Below are positions 56,219 to 63,396 of a stretch of DNA of 64,000 nt, piece by piece. The stretch's first letter is position 1; each line of letters begins with the position of its first letter. Origin of the DNA: a virus; IMG/VR virus record IMGVR_UViG_3300044691_000591, positions 1 to 64,000 of that record, one strand, 5' to 3'. The position numbers were made by a program, and so were the translations under genes. Under the pieces are notes generated by a model. That model was not told where the DNA came from. It made no database searches and was given only the letters and a program-made list of their open reading frames with translations.

Positions 56219-57886
56219 TCAGCCCCCCTGCTTGTCCATGTAGAACTCCCGCTCGGCGGGCGTGGTCAGAGGCGAGTCGACGACTGCCCGATAGATGCCG
56301 CCGTGCCGGGTCTCGGCGTTGGCGGCCAGGACGCGCACCGCTTCACTGCCGCGCTGGGCGCTCTTCTCGATCTCCTCGGCCCTCAGGCGCAGCACCTGGG
56401 ATCGTTCCGCGAGGCGCGACAGAAGCGCGACGATCCGGGCACCCCCATGGACGCTCTTCGCGTTCTCGGCCAGGCGCTGCGCCCGGGTCGCCATCTCCAC
56501 GGCCTGCAGGCGGGTGGCCTTGCTGCCCTCGGCGACGCGGCCCATCGCGGCCTTCTTGTCACCCAGGCGGCGTTCGAAGGCCTTGAGGGTGCGGACCTCG
56601 CCGCGGCTCATCGTGTGGCTCGCCCCGTCGGCGACGAACTCGACGGCCTTGTCTCCGACGGAGGTCACCCGTGCGGGCTCTGCAGCAGTCGGGGCCGGCT
56701 TCTTGGCGAGGTCGACGGTCGACCCGCTGGCCGGCGGCAGCTTCGGAGCGGCTGACTTCTTGGGCTTGACGGCGTTGCGGGCCCGGGTGTCGCTCATCTT
56801 CTTGCCCTCCGCCTTGTCGGCGGCGGTGCGGTCGTCCCAGCCGTCGACAGCGCCGTCCTTGTAGGCCCTGGCCTGTCCGACGGTCGCGGCGACGCGGGTG
56901 CCGTCGCGGTACCCGGCCTCCCGCGCGGGGCGGGTGCGCAGCTTCGGAGCGGCGGCCGGCTCGGTTGTCGCGGCCGGGCTCGGCTTGGCCGCGGCGCTGG
57001 TGTCCTTCACCAGATCGACGGGCGCAGTGTCGTCGGGCTTGATCGCAGCGGCGGTCTTGGTGTTCAGGCTCTTCGGGTCGGCCTTCTTCGTCAGGTCCGG
57101 TCCGTCGGGGCGCGCGGCAGCGGGCGTCGAGGGTTCCGGCGTCTTGGCTGCGGTGCCGCCTTTCGCGCTCGCGGGCCCCGCGGTCTTGGCGTCCGCCCCC
57201 TTGGGGCTCGGGCCCTTGGCGGTCTTGGTGTCGCGGTAGTCCCGGTCGTCGTTCTTGGAGACCGTGTCCGCTGTCGCGGCCTTCGCGTTCGACGTCTTCG
57301 CGGCGCTACTGTCCGCCTTCTTCAGATCCTTGTTGTCCCGGGCTGCAGTGTCGGCCTTCGACGTCCTGGCGTCGGAGGTCTTGGCGTCCGTCGCGGCCTT
57401 GCGGTCGCGGTTGGTCCTGCCCTGCTGCGTCTTGTTCCGGAGGTCGGCCAGCTTGCTGTCGCGGGTGGCGTGGGCCTTGCCGTCGTGCCGGTGCGTGCGC
57501 TCGGCCTTGTTCGTGCCGGTGCTGGTAGCGCCGGAGACCCGGGCCTCAGTGATGGTGTGGGTCCGCTTGACCGCTGTACCGCCGCGGGCCAGCCGGGCGG
57601 CCAGGGCGTGCACCAGGGCGGCCACGGCGCTGCCGCGGTTGTTGTCGCCTGGACTGGCCTTGCCGTTCTTGCCGTTGCCGCCCTTGGCGCTGGCCTCCTC
57701 GGAGACCTCGCCCATGGTCGCCGTGGTCCCCAGCGGCTTCACCGGCCGGGCGGGCTCGACCGGCGTCAGGATCCGCGCAAGCGGGCCCGGCGCCGTGGCC
57801 GGGGCGGCTGCAGCAGCGGGTCCTGCGGGCGCGGCCGACTGCTCGGTCACACCGGCCGGGACGGGCGGCGCGGTCGCTGTCGCCAT
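56219..57886 (-). CDS. Large Spd-like protein with lysine-rich disordered region
   Basis: A 555-residue protein starting at ATG 57886 with GGAG upstream. The N-terminal half is low-complexity, rich in Ala, Lys, Asp and Thr (repeated KTxDARTS-like segments). The C-terminal 170 residues are helical (RLQAVEMATRAQRLAENAKS) and end in the HGGI...DSP...FY motif shared with the neighbour. It is probably part of the transfer machinery. No enzymatic motif. Confidence 0.65.
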   Translation of the reverse strand: MATATAPPVPAGVTEQSAAPAGPAAAAAPATAPGPLARILTPVEPARPVKPLGTTATMGEVSEEASAKGGNGKNGKASPGDNNRGSAVAALVHALAARLARGGTAVKRTHTITEARVSGATSTGTNKAERTHRHDGKAHATRDSKLADLRNKTQQGRTNRDRKAATDAKTSDARTSKADTAARDNKDLKKADSSAAKTSNAKAATADTVSKNDDRDYRDTKTAKGPSPKGADAKTAGPASAKGGTAAKTPEPSTPAAARPDGPDLTKKADPKSLNTKTAAAIKPDDTAPVDLVKDTSAAAKPSPAATTEPAAAPKLRTRPAREAGYRDGTRVAATVGQARAYKDGAVDGWDDRTAADKAEGKKMSDTRARNAVKPKKSAAPKLPPASGSTVDLAKKPAPTAAEPARVTSVGDKAVEFVADGASHTMSRGEVRTLKAFERRLGDKKAAMGRVAEGSKATRLQAVEMATRAQRLAENAKSVHGGARIVALLSRLAERSQVLRLRAEEIEKSAQRGSEAVRVLAANAETRHGGIYRAVVDSPLTTPAEREFYMDKQGG

Positions 57887-57908
57887 CACGGACTCCTCTC
57901 TCGATTGA

Positions 57909-58014
57909 CCCCCCACCCACCCCCCACCCGACCTGAGAGAACAGGGTCGGGGCTCTGACCTGCACGGGAGAGCCGTATGCGCGCTCTCTTGGCGGGTGGG
58001 GGGTGGGTGGGGGG
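57909..58014. repeat. Perfect 22-bp G/C inverted repeat with G-quadruplex potential
   Basis: Arms 57909-57930 (six C, A, three C, A, six C, A, three C, G) and 57993-58014 are exact reverse complements, separated by 62 nt. The right arm on the plus strand is GGGTGGGGGGTGGGTGGGGG plus one more G, four G-tracts with 1-nt loops. It lies between the starts and ends of two transfer genes and could be a clt-type transfer locus or a strong transcription regulator. Confidence 0.9.
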
Positions 58015-58020
58015 AGATGA

Positions 58021-58590
58021 CTAACGGCTGCGTGCGGTCAGCAACTTCTTCGCCTTGCCGCCGACCAGCACGACACCGATCGACCCCAGGACGATCAGCC
58101 CGACGTTCGAGCCGGTCCCCGCCCCACCGCCGGTGCTGCTGGTGCTCGACGCGTCGGCCAGGGCGGGCGAACCGGTCGCCGGGTAGATCGAGCCGCAGTC
58201 CGACACCCCGCCGAAGTTGTTGCCGGCCTTCGCGATGCACGCCTCCACCGCGAGACGACGAGCCCGCTGAGCAGGGGTTTCCTGCGCAGCGGCCTTCGCC
58301 TGGGCGGCGGCCTGCTGCTCCTGGGCCAGCTGCACCCTCGCCGCATCCACGGCGACCTGGCCGGCGCGGATATGCGCGTTGGCCTGGTTGGCCTCGTACT
58401 GCGACCACGTGAACATGCCAGTGGCCGCCACGGCCGCGAAGCCAAGACCGAGACCGGCCTTGGCGCGAGGGCTGAGCTTGGCCGGCGGCGGGGGCTCCGT
58501 CGGCTTCGGCGTCTGGTAGGGCTGATAGGGCATCGAGCTGATGTTGTAGCCGGGATCGTTGTAGGGGGACTGGTAGCGGTACTCGGTCAT
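58021..58590 (-). CDS. Membrane protein of the transfer module
   Basis: A 189-residue protein starting MTEYRYQSPYNDPGYNISSM. It has a Pro/Tyr-rich N-terminus, a membrane helix at about 48-66, a helical Gln/Ala-rich stalk, two Cys in EACIAKAGNN and VSDCGSIYP that may pair, and a second membrane helix near residue 165-182. It overlaps the DUF2637 gene by 4 nt. Probably an Spd-type membrane protein. Confidence 0.7.
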   Translation of the reverse strand: MTEYRYQSPYNDPGYNISSMPYQPYQTPKPTEPPPPAKLSPRAKAGLGLGFAAVAATGMFTWSQYEANQANAHIRAGQVAVDAARVQLAQEQQAAAQAKAAAQETPAQRARRLAVEACIAKAGNNFGGVSDCGSIYPATGSPALADASSTSSTGGGAGTGSNVGLIVLGSIGVVLVGGKAKKLLTARSR

Positions 58591-59486
58591 TGCTCTTCTC
58601 CATTCAGGGCTGGGACATCTGCGCGGTCGAGGATCTCCGCGCGGATCGTCTTCGCGACGGTGTCCGAAGGCAGCCCGTGGCCGGCTCGGTCGATCGCTTG
58701 GGCGAACTCGTTGGCGGTCGGCTGGCGCCGGAGGCGTTGGAACTCGGCGTGGAAAATCGGCTTGGCGATCTCCACCCACTCGTCGAGTGGGCGACGGGGC
58801 GGTCGCTTCCCGGCGGCGGAACGGGGCGCCTTCGGTCGACGAGTCGTCGGCGGCTTGGCCGGCTTCTCGTCGACGGAAGGTGCGTCGGAACGGTCGACGG
58901 AAGCCGTCGGGTCGTCGACGGTTCGGGCCGGTTCCGACGCGACGGGAAGCGTCGGTTCGACGCCGCTCCCGTCGACGGGAGCCCGTGTTCCGTCGGTCGT
59001 TCCGTCGTCGGCAGCGGACTGATCCGTCGCAGCATCCGTCAATGACTCGGTCGGCTCCCGTCGCGGGGTGAGGAACTTCTTGATCTGTCCCATGAGGACT
59101 GCGAATGACAAAAGCGCGCCGCAAGGTGGGACCGCTGCGACGACGTAGGTCATGGGCGCGGCGCCTGCTCCGACGCCGGCAACGTTGAGGGCAACGGAGC
59201 CGACGGAGCCGATCAGAGTCAGGCAGATGGCCCACCCGTCAGTCCGGCGGAGCAGGTTGGCGACGAGGACCATCACCTCGCCGAGGACGATGAAGGTGTC
59301 GACGGTGCCGGGCCACGCCCAGGCGCGAGCTGCTCTGAGGCCGTGGCCGCTGGCAACGTCGTGGAGGTGCTCGTAGGAGAGCCAGAACGCTGCGGCGGTC
59401 AGGGCGATGGAGAGGATGACCGCGAGCAGCATGAGGCGCCGGATAGTCTCCGGCGAAGCGACGGGACTGTCGTCGGTCTCGGTCAT
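58587..59486 (-). CDS. DUF2637 membrane protein with C-terminal winged-helix-like domain
   Basis: A 299-residue protein starting MTETDDSPVASPETIRRLML. Four membrane helices (about 15-140) include WAWPGTVDTFIVLGEVMVLV, the DUF2637 signature found in Streptomyces integrative elements. After an acidic linker, the last 70 residues (RPLDEWVEIAKPIFHAEFQR, then LPSDTVAKTIRAEIL) look like a winged helix. It may tether element DNA to the membrane near the pump. Confidence 0.8.
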   Translation of the reverse strand: MTETDDSPVASPETIRRLMLLAVILSIALTAAAFWLSYEHLHDVASGHGLRAARAWAWPGTVDTFIVLGEVMVLVANLLRRTDGWAICLTLIGSVGSVALNVAGVGAGAAPMTYVVAAVPPCGALLSFAVLMGQIKKFLTPRREPTESLTDAATDQSAADDGTTDGTRAPVDGSGVEPTLPVASEPARTVDDPTASVDRSDAPSVDEKPAKPPTTRRPKAPRSAAGKRPPRRPLDEWVEIAKPIFHAEFQRLRRQPTANEFAQAIDRAGHGLPSDTVAKTIRAEILDRADVPALNGEEQ

Positions 59487-59488
59487 GG

Positions 59489-60379
59489 TCAGCTCCCCTG
59501 CTTGGCGGCGGTGAGCGCCTGCTCGTTGTGCCCCCGGATGAAGTCGGCCAGGGGTCCGGTGTTCTCGAACCACTCGGTGCTGCCGACGCGCTGGTCGGCG
59601 AAGCGCTTGTGCATGGCCTGCTCCATGCGGCGGTCACCGGCAATGAGCAGGACGATGTCGCTGGTGCGCAGCGAGAGGGCGCTCACCCGGGCGCGGAGGC
59701 TGCTGGTCGTGCCGATCTTGACGCGGCTGCCGTTGCCGATGAAGTAAACGTGGGCCTTGTGCTTGCCCTCCGGGACCGGCCAGTTGAAGCGCGGCTCTGC
59801 CGGCTTGGCAGCCATGGGCGCGGTCGCCGGCGCGTCGAGGTTGAGGTGGGCGAGCGCAGCCAGCCGCCTTTCCAGCCGAGCCTTCTGCCTCTTCGCTTCG
59901 AGCGCTACGCCGCGCTGCTTGTTCCGCTCGATCAGGAGGTGGTCGATCTCGGACTGATCGTCCGGGTGCAGGGACTGGGTCTTCATCCAGGCGCGCCACA
60001 GCCACGTCACGGGGATGGCGAGCATCGAGATCACCGCGCCGTCCCAGGGTCCAGTGCGAGGCCAGCCCGTCCAGGTGATCAGCGAGAGGATGATCACCTG
60101 GAGCAGCAGACCGCCGCGGCGGCCGAGAAAGGCGCCCTCGGAGTCGTAGCGGTTGTCCCACTCGACCCAGGCGCACCAGAGCCAGAGCAGGCCAAAGATG
60201 CCGCCGGCGAGATACATCTGGACTTGGTCCTGCCACGTCTTGGCCCATGGAGCGAGCAGGGACCCAAGGAGCCCCGCCTCGCAGGTGGCAGTCACGAACA
60301 TCAGGACGGCGGTGATCCATCCGGTGACTGCTGCCTCGTGGTCGCGGGACTCCTTGGTGGGCTGCTCGATCGTGCTCAC
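59489..60379 (-). CDS. Four-helix membrane protein fused to a T5orf172/GIY-YIG domain
   Basis: A 296-residue protein starting at GTG 60379 behind GGAG. Four membrane helices occupy residues 20-132, a charged coiled coil follows (150-185), and residues 205-280 hold a T5orf172/MUG113-type domain (HVYFIGNGSRVKIGTTSSLR, then EQAMHKRF and TEWFEN). The C-terminal enzyme-like domain would face the cytoplasm. Fusing a nuclease-like fold to an SpdB-like membrane part is unusual. Confidence 0.8.
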   Translation of the reverse strand: MSTIEQPTKESRDHEAAVTGWITAVLMFVTATCEAGLLGSLLAPWAKTWQDQVQMYLAGGIFGLLWLWCAWVEWDNRYDSEGAFLGRRGGLLLQVIILSLITWTGWPRTGPWDGAVISMLAIPVTWLWRAWMKTQSLHPDDQSEIDHLLIERNKQRGVALEAKRQKARLERRLAALAHLNLDAPATAPMAAKPAEPRFNWPVPEGKHKAHVYFIGNGSRVKIGTTSSLRARVSALSLRTSDIVLLIAGDRRMEQAMHKRFADQRVGSTEWFENTGPLADFIRGHNEQALTAAKQGS

Positions 60380-60518
60380 GTGTTGCTGCTCCTATTCGGG
60401 CGACGTGGATGCGTGCTCTGCGGGGTGGCGCCCGTCCCGCCGGGGGTGCGGGCCGGGCGCCGGGCGTCCAGTCCGGCCGCGGGGGACGGAATCGGGCTGG
60501 ACGCGTCTTGGGGCTGCC

Positions 60519-60743
60519 TCAGTGGCTGAGGCAGCGGTCGTGGTTGGACATGGTGCAGGCGGCGCGGCGGGCGCGGCGCTGGGGCATGATCTCGGCGTAG
60601 TAGGCGTCGGAAGCCTTCTGGCGGGCGGCCGCGTCGGCGGCTTGGCGCCGGTTGTCGGCGGCGGCTTCCTGGCGGCGCTTCTCGGAGTCGTGGTAGCTGG
60701 TGTCGGTGGCGGGTGCCTTGGGTGCGAACGGGTTCCAGGCCAT
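60519..60743 (-). CDS. Small Ala/Arg-rich protein
   Basis: A 74-residue, helical protein starting MAWNPFAPKAPATDTSYHDS and ending ACTMSNHDRCLSH with two Cys and two His. It lies between the membrane GIY-YIG gene (139-nt gap) and the next small gene. Short 'MAWNPF' proteins are seen in Streptomyces elements. Function unknown. Confidence 0.7.
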   Translation of the reverse strand: MAWNPFAPKAPATDTSYHDSEKRRQEAAADNRRQAADAAARQKASDAYYAEIMPQRRARRAACTMSNHDRCLSH

Positions 60744-60746
60744 GCG

Positions 60747-61067
60747 TCAGTCCTCCATTGCGGTGAGCTGGGGCAGGTGTCCGCCGTTGAGTTCCCGCAG
60801 CTGGTTGAGGGCGGTGCGGAAGGCGTCGGCGGCGTCGGGGCGTTGGGCGTAGCTGGCGTCGACGAGGTTCTGGGCGAGCTGGTTGACGCGGGCGACGGCG
60901 GCGGTGACCTGGTCGCGCTTCTCTTCGGCCTGACTCGCGAGCCAGAGGGCGTGGAAGTCGACGGCACCGTCGGCTGCGGTGTACTGGTCGAGGACGGCTT
61001 TGATCTCCGCGTCGGTGGCGGGGCGTCCGCCGGGCTGGTCTGCGCTGTAGATCGTGGGCTGGGTCAT
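60747..61067 (-). CDS. Small helical protein
   Basis: A 106-residue protein starting MTQPTIYSADQPGGRPATDA at ATG 61067, which overlaps the stop of a 47-residue gene (ATGA). It is nearly all helical. Function unknown; it belongs to the transfer-module operon. Confidence 0.65.
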   Translation of the reverse strand: MTQPTIYSADQPGGRPATDAEIKAVLDQYTAADGAVDFHALWLASQAEEKRDQVTAAVARVNQLAQNLVDASYAQRPDAADAFRTALNQLRELNGGHLPQLTAMED

Positions 61068-61207
61068 CGGTGGGCCTTCTTCGTGGCGTGCACGGTCGGG
61101 TGGCTGGGCGCGTAGGTGTGGGCGCTGGCGGTTCCGGCGTGGCTGTAGCACCAGATCGCGGCGCCGATGATCGCGGCGACGGCGCACTTGGCGAGGAAGG
61201 CCCTCAT
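61064..61207 (-). CDS. 47-residue membrane or secreted peptide
   Basis: A frame starting MRAFLAKCAVAAIIGAAIWC at ATG 61207, with ATGA overlaps at both ends. A basic start and 15 hydrophobic residues look like a signal or anchor; the rest is His/Thr-rich. The double coupling supports it as a real gene. Confidence 0.55.
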   Translation of the reverse strand: MRAFLAKCAVAAIIGAAIWCYSHAGTASAHTYAPSHPTVHATKKAHR

Positions 61208-61617
61208 CGCGCACCGCCTGCCTGGTTGTAGAGCACGGCACCGTCGGGGTAGCTGAGGCCGTAGGCGGCGGCGAGTTTGCGGGCCATGTCTTCGACGCCG
61301 TCCTCGAAGCCGTCCGCGTCTTCGCTGCCGGTGAGGTAGTGGTCGACGTAGGTGAGGAGCACGTCCTGGGCGGTGTCGTTGTCGGCGTCGAGGGCGTCTC
61401 CGAGGTAGGTGAGTGCGGCGTTGAGGGTGTCGGCGTGGTCTTGGTCGCTGGCTTCGAGGTGGTCGCGGGCGGCGGTGAGGAGTTCGGCGAGGGTGACGCC
61501 GTCGATGTCGGTGTGGCCGCCGGGTGGGCAGCCGGGGGCGAGGAATGCGATGTCGTTGGCGTGGCGGGCGATGATCGCTTTGAGGCGGGGGCTGGCGTCC
61601 GGGTCGGTGGCGGTCAT
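61204..61617 (-). CDS. Acidic helical protein
   Basis: A 137-residue, strongly acidic, all-helical protein starting MTATDPDASPRLKAIIARHA at ATG 61617. It contains GFEDGVEDMARKLAAAYGLS. It overlaps neighbours on both sides by 4 nt. No family recognised. Confidence 0.65.
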   Translation of the reverse strand: MTATDPDASPRLKAIIARHANDIAFLAPGCPPGGHTDIDGVTLAELLTAARDHLEASDQDHADTLNAALTYLGDALDADNDTAQDVLLTYVDHYLTGSEDADGFEDGVEDMARKLAAAYGLSYPDGAVLYNQAGGAR

Positions 61618-61865
61618 GCCGGGCTCCCGAGCTGGTTGGGCTCCAGGGAGAAGAACAGGACCGTCGGGGGCTGGCCGCCAGTGGCGTCCTTCATCACGAA
61701 GGCGCGGACGACCTCGTACACCTCGGCGCGGGTCTGGCCCGGCTCCGGGGTGAAGGTGGAGCGCCAGGTGCCGGAGATTTCGCCGTCCCGGGTGGGCCAC
61801 TGTGCGGACATGACCCAGTGGTGGCTGCCCTGCGGGTTCGGGCCGGGAGGCGTCGGGGTGCTCAT
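61614..61865 (-). CDS. Small beta-type protein, tandem paralogue A
   Basis: An 83-residue protein starting MSTPTPPGPNPQGSHHWVMS. HHWVMSAQWPTRDGEISGTW, then TVLFFSLEPNQLG, align with the neighbour encoded at 61862-62098 (LHWIMTALSPRGLQGTFDG, then VVLFFSLTPDAIGG). They are likely an old tandem duplication. Function unknown. Confidence 0.7.
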   Translation of the reverse strand: MSTPTPPGPNPQGSHHWVMSAQWPTRDGEISGTWRSTFTPEPGQTRAEVYEVVRAFVMKDATGGQPPTVLFFSLEPNQLGSPA

Positions 61866-62098
61866 GCCGCACCGCCGATGGCGTCCGGTGTGAGCGAGAA
61901 GAACAGGACGACGAACTCGGCACTGCCGATCTTGTCGGCCACGATGTCGCGGATGACGTTGTAGCTGCTGGTGTGGGTGTGCATGCCGGGGACGGCGTTG
62001 ATCGATCCGTCGAAGGTTCCCTGGAGTCCACGGGGCGATAGGGCCGTCATGATCCAGTGGAGTTCGATCTCGGGGAGCCCTGCCTCGGCGGCGTTCAC
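61862..62098 (-). CDS. Small beta-type protein, tandem paralogue B
   Basis: A 78-residue protein starting at GTG 62098 (GTGA overlap). It aligns over most of its length with the downstream product at 61614-61865, with conserved H-W-x-M near the start and LFFSL-x-P near the end. Function unknown. Confidence 0.7.
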   Translation of the reverse strand: MNAAEAGLPEIELHWIMTALSPRGLQGTFDGSINAVPGMHTHTSSYNVIRDIVADKIGSAEFVVLFFSLTPDAIGGAA

Positions 62099-62334
62099 GC
62101 CGCACCGCCGGGCAGGTCCTCGCCGAACGCCCGGTCGGCCGCGAACTGGAACCGGTCGTAGCTGCCGTAAGCCCCGAGGGCGTGGTCGACGTCAGCGTCG
62201 GTGGGCCAGGTGGCGGGGACCTCGGTGAGCGGACGCGACGGCGGGGCCGGAAGGGCGGTGACCCGAGCGCCGGAGCTGGGCTCTGACGGCGAGGGGGTGA
62301 CGTGGTCAATGAGGTTGGCGCTACGATCTGCCAT
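62095..62334 (-). CDS. First gene of the transfer-module operon
   Basis: A 79-residue protein starting MADRSANLIDHVTPSPSEPS at ATG 62334 behind AGGAAG. It has a Pro/Ser-rich N-terminus and an acidic helical end. As the most upstream leftward gene it probably heads the operon reaching to 52698. Function unknown. Confidence 0.65.
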   Translation of the reverse strand: MADRSANLIDHVTPSPSEPSSGARVTALPAPPSRPLTEVPATWPTDADVDHALGAYGSYDRFQFAADRAFGEDLPGGAA

Positions 62335-62380
62335 GTTCGCTTCCTGTTCAGAGCAGGTGGCGGATGTACTCAGCCCGGTG

Positions 62381-62471
62381 TGCAACCACCGGATTGAGGT
62401 TGGGCCGCCGGGTGTGCAACCACCCGGCGGCCGTTCTGCGGCCCCGATCCGACTGCAACACCGGATTGGGG
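62381..62471 (+). repeat. Three TGCAAC-CCGG repeats in a divergent control region
   Basis: TGCAACCACCGGATTGAGG (62381-62399), TGCAACCACCCGG (62415-62427) and TGCAACACCGGATTGGGG (62454-62471) recur in the same direction at about 34- and 39-bp spacing. They could be iterons for replication or partition, or regulator sites. Confidence 0.55.
62403..62432. terminator. Perfect 12-bp stem-loop
   Basis: GGCCGCCGGGTG and CACCCGGCGGCC pair exactly around TGCAAC. It is the strongest hairpin of this gap and its loop carries the TGCAAC repeat core. It may be a terminator between divergent units or a structured repeat. No T-run. Confidence 0.6.
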
Positions 62472-62489
62472 CTTTGTGTTGTGCGGGTT

Positions 62490-62521
62490 CCAACATACGC
62501 AGACCCGATTGACCGCGTCAA
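62490..62521 (+). promoter_or_regulatory. Control elements upstream of the HTH gene
   Basis: CCAACATACG (62490-62499) repeats the half-site of the 1461-1494 dyad. TTGAC-CGC-GTCAA (62509-62521) is a perfect 5-bp palindrome that could also give a TTGACC -35. They lie 24-55 nt before the start at 62545. Confidence 0.45.
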
Positions 62522-62544
62522 CAAGGTACGGGAGACTTCACCAT

Positions 62545-62814
62545 ATGCCGACGACCTCCACCGGAGAGGAGCACCCCGACCTGATGACCATTCCGGAGAT
62601 CGCCGCGTACAAGGGCCTCACCCGGCAGCGGATCCACAAGCTGGCCACGACCGATCCGAACTGGCCAGCCCCCGCGATTCAGGCAGCCAGGACTCGTGTC
62701 TACCGGCGCACGGACGTCGACTTGTACTTCGAGACGCGCCAGGTCAATCCGGGACGCCGCACGGATCTGGAGTCGAAGCCCGACGCCACCCCACCGTCCG
62801 AGCAAGGAGCCTGA
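62545..62814 (+). CDS. AlpA/excisionase-like HTH protein
   Basis: An 89-residue protein starting MPTTSTGEEHPDLMTIPEIA. IPEIAAYKGLTRQRIHKLAT (landmark), then VYRRTDVDLYFETRQ is the MerR/AlpA-type winged helix seen in excisionases and small activators. It stands divergent to the transfer operon and may control it through the repeats upstream. A role as recombination directionality factor is possible but unproven. Confidence 0.8.
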   Translation: MPTTSTGEEHPDLMTIPEIAAYKGLTRQRIHKLATTDPNWPAPAIQAARTRVYRRTDVDLYFETRQVNPGRRTDLESKPDATPPSEQGA

Positions 62815-62816
62815 TC

Positions 62817-63068
62817 ATGTCCGCCCGCTGCGACTTCACCGACCTGCCCGTAGACCAGTGCAGCCACTGCCTGAAGCAGCCCGACCCGGAGCGGGAGGAG
62901 CGCCGCGAGCTGGCCGCGCTGCTCGGCCGGCCGGGTTGGGTCGCGTCGTCGTTCCGTGGCCAGTGCGGGCATTGCGGGGAGTGGTACGGGGCTGGGATGC
63001 CGATCCATATTGCCCGGGATGAGCGGGCCTGGGTGGGCGGCTGCTGCGCGGACGTGTTCCAGCAGTAG
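62817..63068 (+). CDS. Zinc-ribbon protein of mobile elements
   Basis: An 83-residue protein starting MSARCDFTDLPVDQCSHCLK behind AAGGAG. Two Cys clusters (DQCSHCLK and GQCGHCGEWY) plus CCADVF near the end suggest two metal sites. The same N-terminal pattern is frequent in Streptomyces plasmids and phages. It follows the HTH gene by 2 nt. Function unknown. Confidence 0.75.
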   Translation: MSARCDFTDLPVDQCSHCLKQPDPEREERRELAALLGRPGWVASSFRGQCGHCGEWYGAGMPIHIARDERAWVGGCCADVFQQ

Positions 63069-63082
63069 CCCGGGCATGCAGG

Positions 63083-63113
63083 AGCGCCCCCGACCGCGAT
63101 GGTCGGGGGCGCT
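63083..63113. terminator. Terminator hairpin
   Basis: AGCGCCCCCGACC and GGTCGGGGGCGCT form a perfect 13-bp stem with a 5-nt loop, 15 nt after the stop at 63068 and 14 nt before the leftward stop at 63127. It separates convergent genes. Confidence 0.85.
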
Positions 63114-63126
63114 CTGTCGTGCCGTC

Positions 63127-63396
63127 CTACCCGAGCTTGCTCCGCCCGGTCTTCCCGCGCTGCGCGGGCGCCTTGCCGGCGCGCCTGGGTCCGCGGGTGC
63201 GGGGCTTGATCATGCCGTCGGCGAGGTTGATCCCGGGCAGTGCTGCAACGGCGGCGGGATGGTTGGGCTGGCAGGTGGCGCAGAAGATCTCCGACGCCGG
63301 TCCCTCGGGGTAGGTCATGGTCGAGGGCGGCAGGTAGTGGTTGCCGCAGCGCTCGTCCTGGCAGACGAAGATCCCGCGGGTGATGTCGTCGGTCAT
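63127..63396 (-). CDS. Small zinc-ribbon protein with basic tail
   Basis: An 89-residue protein starting MTDDITRGIFVCQDERCGNH. Cys12, Cys17, Cys41 and Cys44 (in IFCATCQPNH) form a four-Cys ribbon. The last 25 residues are very basic (PRTRGPRRAGK). It probably binds nucleic acid. It overlaps the next upstream gene by 4 nt. Confidence 0.7.
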   Translation of the reverse strand: MTDDITRGIFVCQDERCGNHYLPPSTMTYPEGPASEIFCATCQPNHPAAVAALPGINLADGMIKPRTRGPRRAGKAPAQRGKTGRSKLG

